DNA of 64,000 nt. It comes from Thecamonas trahens ATCC 50062. Its lineage: Eukaryota > Apusozoa > Apusomonadida > Apusomonadidae. Location: assembly GCF_000142905.1 (NCBI RefSeq), contig NW_013657652.1, forward strand, positions 1 through 64,000, given 5' to 3'. Numbering within the stretch: position 1 is the stretch's first letter; each line of letters begins with the position of its first letter. Both the position numbers and the translations under genes were made by a program. Below are positions 48,473 to 57,703 of this stretch, piece by piece. The notes beneath the pieces are model-generated. The model saw only the letters and a program-made list of their open reading frames with translations. It was not told where the DNA came from and did not search any database.

Positions 48473-48765
48473 GGCGCCGTCTGTAGACGAACATGGAAAC
48501 GCAATGACATGATTGTGTGTAGCATGAAGAGAAAGAGTGTGCTAGCCGGAGAGCCAGCAGCTGGCCAGCAGCAGGGCATCCGAGCACCAGCTAGCGAGCT
48601 GGGGTCGGCCGAGTTCCGTCGGGCAGCGCTCCGATCACAACCAGACGACTACCGCCACCCACCCACCCACCCCCACCTACCACCACCACTCCTCTCCCCC
48701 CCTCCCCCCCCCCTCCCACTCACCCCCACCACACTACATCCTCTCCTCACCCGCCCCTTGCTACC

Positions 48766-49794
48766 ATGGACGAGAAGCGGGCTGCGTTTGAGGCAAGGGC
48801 CATGCGCCGCAACAAGAGCGCTGACGAGCCGCTTGCGGGCTTTGCCTACGGCAAGGGCCAGCCTGCCTACTGCTACCACGGGCCGCTAATGTATGAAGCC
48901 AAGATCCGTGACGTGAAGCTGTCTGCTGAGCGGGTGCCTATGTACCTTGTTCACTATCGTGGGTGGAACGAGGCATGGGATGAGTGGGTCAACGAAGGCC
49001 GGCTCCGGCCCTACATCTACGACGTCCATCTGGATGTGGTGGCGGCGAGGACCCAGGCGTCGCGCGACTACAAAGCCCAGCAGGACAAGCTCAAGGCAGA
49101 TGCCGCAAAGGTGGATGCCAAGTCAAAGGCGTCAAAGGCGGCAAGGATGACCAAGATTGTCCTCAAGTCGTCGTTCTCGGCTCCGTCATCAAAGTCCCGC
49201 AAACGCAAGGCCTCGGCCTCGGCCTCAGACTCGGCGAGCAAGCGCGCCAAGCCGTCAACGTCTGCAAACGCGTCAGCAGTGGAAAAGGCCCGCGCCGAGC
49301 TGGAGATGGATCTGCCTGAGCTGCTGGTCCAGTTTCTGCTCTCGGACGCCGAGTTTGTGACCAAGGAGAAAAAGTTGGTGAGCCTGCCGCGGACGCCGAC
49401 GGTGTCGTCGGTTCTGCGCTCGTTTCTTGACGCGCTCGGCGTGACTGGCCTCGACCCGCGCATTGCCATCATCGACGGCTTGCGGTCGCTGTTCAACCTC
49501 GCGCTTCCGCTGCGGCTACTGTACCGGTTCGAGCGGCTGCAGTTTATCGAGTCGGTCCGCGACGGCGCCAACACGCCCGACGCCGCCGACGTCTATGGTG
49601 CTGAGCACTTGCTGCGGCTCATTGTCCGCCTCCCGTCGATTGTCGATCCGATGGCGTACTCGCCGGACGAGCGTTCACTGCTTGCCTCGTGCCTGCAGGA
49701 CCTTGTGCAGTTCCTCGAGGCCAACCCGCACGTCTTCCTCGACGTTTACGAAACGCCGACGCCGGCGTACCTGCGTATGAACGGAGGCCCGTAG
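48766..49794 (+). CDS. MORF4L1: MRG15/EAF3-family chromatin protein
   Basis: 342 residues. The N-terminal chromo-barrel domain (about 25-85) has YCYHGPLMYEAKI and LVHYRGWNEAWDEWV with its aromatic cage residues. A Lys/Ala linker with nuclear-localisation clusters (SRKRKAS) follows. The MRG domain fills the C-terminus (about 175-340), with the segments LPRTPTVSSVLRSFLD, LLYRFERLQF and YGAEHLLRLIVRLPSI. MRG15/Eaf3 subunits serve NuA4 acetyltransferase and Rpd3S/Sin3 deacetylase complexes and read H3K36 methylation. It is likely the organism's ortholog of Eaf3/MORF4L1. The start at 48766 follows a long C-rich leader (about 48655-48750). Confidence 0.93.
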   Translation: MDEKRAAFEARAMRRNKSADEPLAGFAYGKGQPAYCYHGPLMYEAKIRDVKLSAERVPMYLVHYRGWNEAWDEWVNEGRLRPYIYDVHLDVVAARTQASRDYKAQQDKLKADAAKVDAKSKASKAARMTKIVLKSSFSAPSSKSRKRKASASASDSASKRAKPSTSANASAVEKARAELEMDLPELLVQFLLSDAEFVTKEKKLVSLPRTPTVSSVLRSFLDALGVTGLDPRIAIIDGLRSLFNLALPLRLLYRFERLQFIESVRDGANTPDAADVYGAEHLLRLIVRLPSIVDPMAYSPDERSLLASCLQDLVQFLEANPHVFLDVYETPTPAYLRMNGGP

Positions 49795-49882
49795 CAGACT
49801 CCCATTCCCCTACTCGCGACCATGTGCAACAAGCTGGGTGCCGTAAACGGTTTATGTCTGCAAAAGGAAGGTGTCCGCTGGC

Positions 49883-50719
49883 CTACGCCCAGGCGAACAT
49901 GATGGAAAGGAGGCCGGCGAGCGCCATGAGCGCCGCGTTGGGCGCCGAGAGCATGGCGGCCGACGACGACGAGACCTCGTTGCCGGAGCTGTCGGTCGTC
50001 TTGAACTGGTACGAGTTGGAGCGGGTCGAGATCGCGCGCGACGTGGTGCTTGACGTCGAACCCGAGCCCGAGCCCGAGCCTGAGGTCGAGCCCGAGGTCG
50101 AGCCGGCCGACGACTCGGAGCCGACGAGGACCGAGACAAGGGTCTTGCCACGGTTCGCCTCGATGGTCGCCGATGAGATGGTGGTGGAGGCGAGGACGGC
50201 GCCGGTCGTCGACTTGGCCGAGACCGCCACATCGCCCGAGGACGAGACAGTCGTCGTCTGCACACCCAGGTATGCCGAGACCGACGACGAGCCGACCTCA
50301 AGGGTGAGCGAGCCGGTGAGGCCGAGGCCAGCGTTCATGACCACGATCGACGTCTCCGACGCCGACGTCGAGGTCTCGGCGAGCGTCTCGAGCGCAAACG
50401 AGGCCGTGAGGCTCGACGACGAGCGGACAGCAAAGACGCGGCGATCCGACCGCTCGGTAGGCACCGTGTACGCCTTGGTCGCAACCTCGGTTCCATCGGA
50501 CGACTTGAGCTGCAGGTTGAGCACCGCAGTAGGCGGCGTGTACGTCAGCGTCGCGCACTGCTGCGACGCCACGTTGCCGGTCGTCTCCGACGTAACCGCT
50601 GAGTTGGTGAGGCTCATCGAGCCGCCCGACTCGGCGTAGTTGCAAAAGGTAAGCTCGTCTGCGGTCGCGGCGAGGGCGAGGGTAACGACAATGACAAGAG
50701 CGAAGATCTGGGTCTGCAT
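49883..50719 (-). CDS. Secreted, probably GPI-anchored surface protein (paralogue of the 16.1 kb gene)
   Basis: 278 residues from ATG at 50719. A signal peptide (MQTQIFALVIVVTLALAATA) precedes DELTFCNY. The body shares SDRRVFAVRSS and VSVLVGSESSAGST with the 16136-16999 protein. A Ser/Gly linker and a short hydrophobic C-terminus (ALMALAGLLSIMFAWA) suggest a GPI anchor. An in-frame ATG 21 codons upstream would spoil the signal peptide and is rejected. The two genes are about 33 kb apart and on opposite strands, so they are dispersed paralogues rather than a tandem pair. Likely a lineage-specific surface family. Confidence 0.82.
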   Translation of the reverse strand: MQTQIFALVIVVTLALAATADELTFCNYAESGGSMSLTNSAVTSETTGNVASQQCATLTYTPPTAVLNLQLKSSDGTEVATKAYTVPTERSDRRVFAVRSSSSLTASFALETLAETSTSASETSIVVMNAGLGLTGSLTLEVGSSSVSAYLGVQTTTVSSSGDVAVSAKSTTGAVLASTTISSATIEANRGKTLVSVLVGSESSAGSTSGSTSGSGSGSGSTSSTTSRAISTRSNSYQFKTTDSSGNEVSSSSAAMLSAPNAALMALAGLLSIMFAWA

Positions 50720-51483
50720 GCTGAAGCTGTGGTGGGTCTGCGAAAAGGAATAACATGTGCACGGCGTAAAATGTGTTCTCATTTTGTGCTCTCCCGAGTG
50801 TTCGTGAAGATAGGTGGCGTGGTGTCGACGTCACTCGGCACGTGCCGGGCGGGTATGGCGTCATTGGGGAGGAGGGTTCGATGAAGCTGTGAGGTATAGC
50901 AAGGGAGTCAGAAATGCACTAGGCATGGTGCTGGTTGGTGGTGTGGAAGCTTGACGACAGGAGGATAGCGTGTAGGGTGCATACGTGCTGGGGGAGTAGG
51001 GCGCCTGGAGGAAGTTGTCTGGAAAAAAAAGTTGAAAAAGGTGACGTCTTGCCACACAGCCAGACCACGCGTGCTGCGAGCGGCACTTGTGGTTAACAGG
51101 CCGAGCATTTGCATTGTGCGTCCCTACTGACTGTTAGGTGGAGGCCAGGGTCCGGGAAGGTCAAGGGGAAGGCTCTGCCAGTCCAGCCAGTTGACCTTGT
51201 GACTCTTTCGAAGGCCTTGCTGCCGAAACAGACTACTGCAGCAGGACTTGGATAAGCCGGAAAATCTGTCTGTCTGCCAGGACGCCCCCCCCCCCGACCA
51301 CCCACCGCCACCCGCCGCCCGCCACCCGCCCACACTACCAGCCGCCACCCGCCCGCCGCCAGCCGACGGCCAGCCGTCGACCCGCGACACTGCGACACCG
51401 CTACGCCGGCGACCCCAACCCAAGCCAGCCTTAGCCTCAGCCTCAACCCCAGCCTCAGTCACCCAACTCGGTGAGCAGTAGTG
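50720..51483. other. Intergenic, no gene seen
   Basis: About 760 bases between the divergent surface-protein gene and UCHL5. It contains an A-run near 51022-51029 and GCC/CCA-rich repeats at about 51280-51370. No tRNA, snRNA or coding frame was recognised. A TTCGA near 50877 has no tRNA-like arms. Confidence 0.5.
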
Positions 51484-51578
51484 ATGGCCGACTCATGGTG
51501 CACCATTGAGAGTGACCCCGGTACGTCACCACCTCTTCTACAGTGCCTTGTCCATATACGCCACCCGCCCCCCCCCTT

Positions 51579-51618
<40 letters not shown>

Positions 51619-52825
51619 CCTCCCCCCAACCCCCAACCCCCCCCCCTCAACCCCCCCGCCGCCTCTCCAGGTCGCACACCAGCAGGTCGCTATCCCGCCC
51701 GGTGGCCACCAAAGGACCCCCCCACACACACACACACACACTCACTACTCGGTGGACATAGGCGTCTTCACGGAGTTGATCGAGAAGATCGGGGTGGAGG
51801 GCGTGCAGGTGGAGGAGCTGTACTCGCTCGATGATGAGACAATGGCCAGCATTGAGCCCATCTACGGATTCATCTTTCTCTTCAAGTATGACTCGTCCAT
51901 GTCGTCGAGTGGACAGGCCGAGACCGACGCGTCGGCCCATCCGGGCTTGTTCTTTGCCAAGCAGGTCATCAACAACGCGTGTGCAACCCAGGCGATCATA
52001 TCGGTCCTTCTCAACGTGCCGCAGATCGAGGTCGGGGCTACTCTTGCAGAGTACAAGGACTTTGCCGCGAGCATGGACCCGGAGCTTCGTGGCCTCGCTC
52101 TCTCCAACCAGGAAACCATCAAGCGGATGCACAACTCGTTTGCCCGCCCGGAGCCGTTTGTGATGGAGTCGGCCCGTGCCACAAAGGAGGACGATGTCTA
52201 CCACTTTGTCTCGTACATTCCGTTCGGCGACTCGCTGTACGAGCTCGACGGCCTTCAGGCTGGACCCATCAACCACGGCCCCGTCGGCGAGTCATGGCTT
52301 GCCAAGGCCCGCGAGGTCATTGCTGCCCGCATCGAAAAGTACGCCTCGTCCGAAATCCGCTTCAACCTCCTGGCCGTTGTCAAGAACCGCCGCACCCTCT
52401 ACTGCGAGGACATCGTAGCCAAGAAGGCCACCCTACGCGCCGCCGCCGCCGCCCTGCAGGCCTCGACCGACGGCAGTGCCCTTGATGGCCTCGATATGCC
52501 CATGATCGAGGCCTATGGCGCCGTCACCCCCGAGGAGCTCGAGCTCTCGCGCATCTCCGACCCGGACGCGCCGAGCCTCGTCAACGGCGGCGAGCCGCTT
52601 CCGGCCGACCTCGCCGGCCTTCGTGCCCTGGCGGCCTCGCTCCCGGATGAAATCACCATCCTCATCAACAAGATCCAGGCCGAGAAGGCCAAGTACGCCG
52701 CGTGGCAGCTCGACAACATCCGCCGCAAGCACAACTACGTCCCCTTCATCGTTGCCATGCTCAAACACCTTGCCCGCAAGGGCGAGCTCATCCCGCTCAT
52801 CAACGGCGCCACCGCCGACGCGTAA
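51484..52825 (+). CDS. UCHL5: Ubiquitin C-terminal hydrolase UCHL5/UCH37
   Basis: Two exons, 51484-51520 and 51762-52825, with a 241-base intron (GTACGT donor, ATAG acceptor, phase 1) containing two CA repeats and C-tracts. Exon 1 encodes MADSWCTIESDPG and joins to VFTELIEKIGVEG, an exact family junction. The 366-residue product has the catalytic Cys in VINNACATQAI, the His in YHFVSYIPF and the Asp in LYELDGLQAGP. The C-terminus (ENIRRKHNYVPF-like DNIRRKHNYVPFIVAML) is the KEKE/ULD tail that binds Rpn13 and INO80. UCH37 trims ubiquitin chains at the proteasome. The gene contains all parts of the family. Confidence 0.95.
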
Positions 52826-52853
52826 TAAGCACCTGCCCCAGTGCCGATGAAAC

Positions 52854-54178
52854 ATGCCTACCTCCACCCATCCCGCCCCTCTATGCTCTGCCTCGGCCAG
52901 CACGACCATTGCGTGCGACAGCCAGCCTCCCGCCAGCTCGCCAGCCCACACCAACACCACTCGCCACTCTCCACTCTGCCCTTCACACCTCCCCACGGCC
53001 ACCTCCCCACCACCACCACCACCCATGTACGCACCATTCCTTCTTCCTCTTCCCTCTTTCCCTGTCCCCCTGCCTCCCTGCCAACCCCCCCCCCCCCCCC
53101 TCCCTCCCTCCCCTCCTTCGGGGATGAGCTCCTGCTCACAGAGACACCTCGTCACAGGCGCGGCGCATCGGAGATTCCAAACATCTCCATTCGGTACGGA
53201 TCGGCTACCTTTGACAAAAAACACAAGAAGAAGAACAAGCACGGTGATGATCACCACTTTACCTCCAAGACTGCAAAGGCCTTTGGCGTCTTTGACGGCG
53301 TCTCGTCATCGAATCGGAGGTATGGCAAGGGCGCTGCACATCGCGCCGCTGCTACGCTCTGCTCGTCTGCTTGGGCGTATGCCAAGCGCTGCGCAGAGCT
53401 GCGCTCGCCGGTCGAGCCGGATCAGGCCATCATCTACGGCCATGGGCAGCTCTCGCGGCCCGGCTCGTCCACCGCTACTGTCGGCGCCTTCAGGCTCCCC
53501 GACACACGCCGCGCTCGGGCCAAGCTAGTTGTTGCCTCGGTCGGCGACTCGAGGTGCATTGTCTTTCGCCCGCAGCTCGCTCGCAAGCACCACCTTGACC
53601 AAGCTGAGGCCTCCCGTCGCGCTGACCCAGTCCACCCCGCCGCCGCTGCCTCATCATCCCGCTCGCGCTCGCGCTCTCGCTCGCCGGTCGACGATTCAGA
53701 AACCTCGCCGTCGTCGTCGGGCACCGGCGCCTCCTCGCCCCTTTCGTCCGGCTCGGGCTCGGACACCGACACCTCGTACACGTCAGACACATCCGACAAC
53801 GACGGCAGCTACTCGTCATCATCGTCGTCGTCGTCATCATCCTCCTCTCACGCAGCACCCGTCCCGGGCATTGTCTTCCGCTCGCGGATCTCGCGCCACA
53901 ATGGTCGCGTCGACAAGCCATACACCGTCTCTATCAAATCCGATGTCTGCGACCGCATCAAGCTCTCCTCGGTCCACATCCGCCACGGCGACATCGTTGT
54001 AGTCGGCTCTGACGGGCTCTTTGACAATGTCTCACTCGCTATTCTCGCGCGGACCCTCCTCTCCAACGAGTCTCGCTCCCCGGCCACCATTGCTAACGTA
54101 CTGGCCGAAATGGCGCTCGCTGGCGACAAGACCGACGACATCACCGTCCTTATTGGTAAGGTCCGCAAGACTAACTAG
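52854..54178 (+). CDS. PP2C-type phosphatase, PPTC7-like
   Basis: Two exons are proposed, 52854-53026 and 53158-54178, with a 131-base intron (GTACGC donor, CACAG acceptor, phase 2) that ends in a C-tract and rejoins in frame to give 397 residues. The second exon carries the PP2C motifs: AFGVFDGVSSS (metal-binding Asp), SSTATVGAF, VASVGDSRC, VVVGSDGLFDNV and KTDDITVLIG, most like PPTC7/Ptc7. A Ser/Arg then Ser/Asp-rich insert (about 210-290) interrupts the domain. The first 57 residues are Ser/Thr/Pro-rich without clear targeting. PPTC7 is a mitochondrial phosphatase in animals; location here is not established. The catalytic part is secure, exon 1 less so. Confidence 0.75.
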
Positions 54179-54196
54179 GCATTTCAATCCTGCCGC

Positions 54197-56236
54197 TCAT
54201 GTGAGGGTGTCGAGCGCGTCAAAGAGCTTCCACGGCATATGGTCAAGGAACATCGTCTTGCCCGCAAGCACCTTGTCCAGCGCCGCCGGGTCGACGTACC
54301 CGTAATCGTACTCGCCCTTGTTCGCAGCGGCCAGGACTTGTAACACACGTCCGGGTGGGTACAGCGCGCTGCCAAGGCCCTCCAGGTCGGCGTCGTCCAT
54401 GCCAGGTAGGAGCGTAGCCGCCGCGGCTCTCGGCCGCACAATCGGTACCGGTCGCTGCATCGGCCGCACCGAGAGCAGTGCCTCGCTCTCGTTGACCAGC
54501 CCTGGCCGCGCCACACCCTCGCGCATCGACGACGACAGCGGCGCACATCCGCACAGCAGTGCGTGCTTGTTCGCCGTCTCCCGCCGGAGCGCATGCATCA
54601 CATTCTCGCGCAGCTCAAAGGTGTTTCGCACGGAAAGCCGCGGCACAAGGTCGTACCCGCGGAGCGCAGTGACGGTAAATGGCGCGCACGCCCGCGCGAG
54701 CTCCAGCGTCATCACCGCCGGACACGCGTACGCAAAGCATCGCACCCGCGCCCCAAACTCCGCCCGCATCCGGAGCGTGAGAAGCGCCGCAGTCCCGGCG
54801 CCGAGCGAGTGCCCAACAACCACCATCGAGCCAACCTCGCCAAACTCGGCCAGCGCGGCACGGATGGTATCTCCCAGCCCGGCCACATGCTCCATCACGT
54901 CCGAGTACACCCACGCCGCTGCACGCAGTATGCCGTCATGCGCCAGGCCCGGAACCGGCGGCGCAAACGCTTCCGGCACAGCCACCGCGCTCGCCACCGC
55001 GTCCGTGAGTGTGTCCTCCATCGAGAGCGTGCCGCGGATGGCAATGACCACCGTTGACCGCGCCCTGTCCACCGCCACAAAGTACGCCGGCTGAAAGACC
55101 GCGTTGCGGTAGTTGGCGTGCAGCAGCTCCGCAGATGCCGCAATCAAAGGTGGGAGGCTCGCATGTAGCGCCCCGATGTTGTACCCACAGCAGTTGTCGC
55201 CTTCCACGCCATGCGCAAACTGTTTCGCCTCGCGGCGCCCCGAGCACATGCACGCACACTGGCAGAACGGCCCGTGGCAGCACCCACAGCACTTGGTCAT
55301 CCGCTCGAGCGTGTACAGCGGCCACCCGTAGCTCGCGTTCGAGTACCGCCCAAAGTACGCCGCAGCCTCAAGCGAGAGCTCGGCCTCGGGCGGCGGGCCG
55401 TTGAGCGCATCCGCATCATTGGCGAGGTACGCCGGATTCGACGTCAACACGTCAATCCCGTTCGACCGCTGGTCCCGCGCCAGCGCGACCAGCCCGGCAG
55501 CCACATCAGACGGCACCACGTCATGATCGCCGCCCGAGAAAAGCTTGAGCAGGACAAGGGACGACGTGCCGTAGAGATCCGGCTCGTAGCCCTCCTTTCC
55601 GCGCGCAATGCATGCCATGCACTTGAGCCGCCGCTCCCACCGCTTGCGGTACGAGTCTACACTCAGCCCGCCTGCTCTCCGCCCGCCCATCGACACGTAC
55701 ACGCACGAGGTAAAGCAGAGTGAGAGGAGTAGCACAACCCAGAGCAGTACCATCGTTCCCTGGAGCTGCGCCACCAGCGACGGCTTGATCTGCTCACACT
55801 GCAACACACGCGTGCCCCACACAAGAAACGAGCCAATGCCCGCCGATCCCATCTCCAGCACAAACACGCCGGCCTTCATGACCAAGACGGGCGGGACGGC
55901 TCCCCGCGCATTGTGTGGATCGAGCACAGAGCCCTTGCATGCCAGCCTCGCGGCAAACAACGATAAGGCCATCGAGATTGCAAACAGCGCCAGCGATGCC
56001 ACTATCCACGCTTCCAGCAGCTCCCACGGTGTCACCGAACGCCCACCAGCACCCGACGACGTGCAGTGCGTCCGCATGGCTCGCGTCGTCGCCGACGGCG
56101 CCACCAGCAGGACATGGCATAGCACGGCCAACGGCACCACGCACACAACACGCAGCAGTGCAGAGATCATCGACGGATACAACACGTCGTCGCTCGAGAA
56201 CGGCCACCGCCTTCCGCATGCTCTCACCCCAGGCAT
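54197..56236 (-). CDS. DAGLA: sn-1-specific diacylglycerol lipase
   Basis: 679 residues. The N-terminus MPGVRACGRRWPFSSDD and four membrane segments (to about residue 170) follow the plan of animal DAGL-alpha/beta. The Cys-rich segment EGDNCCGYN and IVPSDI-like DVVPSDVAAGLVAL are also shared. The class-3 lipase domain has the nucleophile Ser in VVVGHSLGAGTAALL, and LYPPGR occurs near the end as in DAGLs. A regulatory loop interrupts the catalytic domain. DAGL cleaves the sn-1 acyl chain of diacylglycerol to make 2-arachidonoylglycerol-type monoacylglycerols at the plasma membrane. The long C-terminal tail of DAGL-alpha is absent, so the protein is closer to the beta type in length. Confidence 0.92.
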   Translation of the reverse strand: MPGVRACGRRWPFSSDDVLYPSMISALLRVVCVVPLAVLCHVLLVAPSATTRAMRTHCTSSGAGGRSVTPWELLEAWIVASLALFAISMALSLFAARLACKGSVLDPHNARGAVPPVLVMKAGVFVLEMGSAGIGSFLVWGTRVLQCEQIKPSLVAQLQGTMVLLWVVLLLSLCFTSCVYVSMGGRRAGGLSVDSYRKRWERRLKCMACIARGKEGYEPDLYGTSSLVLLKLFSGGDHDVVPSDVAAGLVALARDQRSNGIDVLTSNPAYLANDADALNGPPPEAELSLEAAAYFGRYSNASYGWPLYTLERMTKCCGCCHGPFCQCACMCSGRREAKQFAHGVEGDNCCGYNIGALHASLPPLIAASAELLHANYRNAVFQPAYFVAVDRARSTVVIAIRGTLSMEDTLTDAVASAVAVPEAFAPPVPGLAHDGILRAAAWVYSDVMEHVAGLGDTIRAALAEFGEVGSMVVVGHSLGAGTAALLTLRMRAEFGARVRCFAYACPAVMTLELARACAPFTVTALRGYDLVPRLSVRNTFELRENVMHALRRETANKHALLCGCAPLSSSMREGVARPGLVNESEALLSVRPMQRPVPIVRPRAAAATLLPGMDDADLEGLGSALYPPGRVLQVLAAANKGEYDYGYVDPAALDKVLAGKTMFLDHMPWKLFDALDTLT

Positions 56237-56667
56237 TCGCCACCTGTCCCCTTCCACGCGTCGAGTATGCCAGCACCACAAACGCCTCCTCCCCTTTCCC
56301 GCCGACTCGGAACCCAGACTCCATGAGGAGCACGTTTTTCACGGCAGCGTCTGTTGGGCACCAAAGAAAATATTTACTCCTCTCCCCCACGCGCCCAGGC
56401 TCTCTTCCTCCTTTGACAGCCTCTTCCCCCCCGCCCCACTCCCCGTCACCCTAACACCCCATTGCTTCCAACAGCCCACCATCCCGCCACATCTGCATAC
56501 CCTGCGTCGGTCATGTGTAGCTCGGCACTTACCCGGTACATACCCCCATATTTTGTGCAATCCACCCCCCACCACCTACCTTGCCCCACCGCCCAAATTC
56601 ACCCACTTCTTTGCACAAGCCGTCCGCAAGGCTACGCCTTGGCACCCCACTCCCGGCCAGACCAGCT
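56237..56667. other. Divergent intergenic region
   Basis: Separates the DAGL gene from the plus-strand membrane protein gene. C-rich, T-containing sense-strand sequence fills about 56390-56600 before the ATG at 56668. No further gene seen. Confidence 0.5.
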
Positions 56668-57689
56668 ATGAAGTCGCCGTTCCGGTGGCTGAGCGAGCCT
56701 ATGGATAGAGTGCTATTTGCAATCGCGGTCTTGGCCTTTGTGACCGTCAACGTGGTCACGCTCTCGTTCTCGCTCCAGCGCATGGTCGACGCACGAGAGT
56801 CGCCTGCCACAGCTGCCACGGTTCGGCGACGGACCACGGCACCGCTGCTCGATCTGCTGATCTGCTCGCCCGATGTCCTCTCGCCCATGCTCATTTCCTC
56901 GCTCCTCTGTGAAACATTCACCACACGCGTCGTCGAGGCCGCCAACGCAGGCACGCCGCCGGAGCAGTTGCTGACTTCTACAACTCGACCATCGTCCCGT
57001 GCAACGCGAGGCCGTTTACCCTCGCAGGCTTCTCTTGCGCGCTCATCGAGCCGCCAGGCGTCCTAGTCGACGACGATACTCTGTATGCGTTCTCGATCAT
57101 GGGTCAAACGGTGACATGTGCCGCCAATGCGACGTTCTGCGGCGTGACCGAGGTGTACGGCCTCTTTACCCTCCGCGGCCGCTCCTCGGAGCTCGCCAAC
57201 ATCCGGCCGTCGCTCAACTCGATCGCCGCCATCCAATCGGTGGCTATTCCGTCAACTGGTATGGCTTTTCTTTCGCTAGGCATCCGCACTCATCGCGACC
57301 TCAAAGGCCGCGAGACAACCACATTTCCTCTCACCGCGCGAACGGTGCGGCCGTTTGGCGTTGACCGCAATCCCCAAAAGGCCATCTACGGTCTCCGCGG
57401 CGTCTCGTTTGCCATCGAGCTCAACGCCTTTTCATTTGACCTTGAGGAATCGCTCATCACCGAAGTAGTCACCTACGGCGCGCTCGATGTCTTTGCCACC
57501 GTCGCCGCCATTTTCTCTCTCACCCTCTCGTCGCTCGTCTGTCTCTTTCCCCACAACCCGACGCTCCCGATTCACTTTCGGTTCGGCCAGCACGGCAAGA
57601 AGCGCAACCTCGAGCTCGTCGTTTCGGACAAGCCGAAAGAGCTTGCAGGTGAATGTGGCGGCGGCGACGTCGCGCTTGCTGCGCTCTAG
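56668..57689 (+). pseudogene. Two-pass membrane protein, frameshifted once
   Basis: ATG at 56668 begins MKSPFRWLSEPMDRVLF and a membrane segment (LFAIAVLAFVTVNVVTL). The frame remains protein-like to about 56970, then the protein-like signal continues in another frame: VADFYNSTIVPCNARPF, an ectodomain with several Cys and N-glycosylation sites, a second membrane segment (ALDVFATVAAIFSLTLSSLV) and a cytoplasmic tail, stop at 57689. A single missing base near 56955-56975 would join them. No GT-AG intron of suitable phase was found; the best candidate (61 bases) has the wrong phase. No family recognised. Sequence error and genuine pseudogene are both possible. Confidence 0.6.
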
Positions 57690-57703
57690 CCGCCCCACTC
57701 AAC

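Noticed and set aside
51093-51462. Gly/Arg-rich minus-strand frames before UCHL5
   Set aside because: Composition comes from GCC/CCA repeats; there is no family match and no plausible gene structure.
56966-57026. 61-base GT-AG intron in the membrane-protein gene
   Set aside because: Its length gives the wrong phase and it would delete protein-like sequence.
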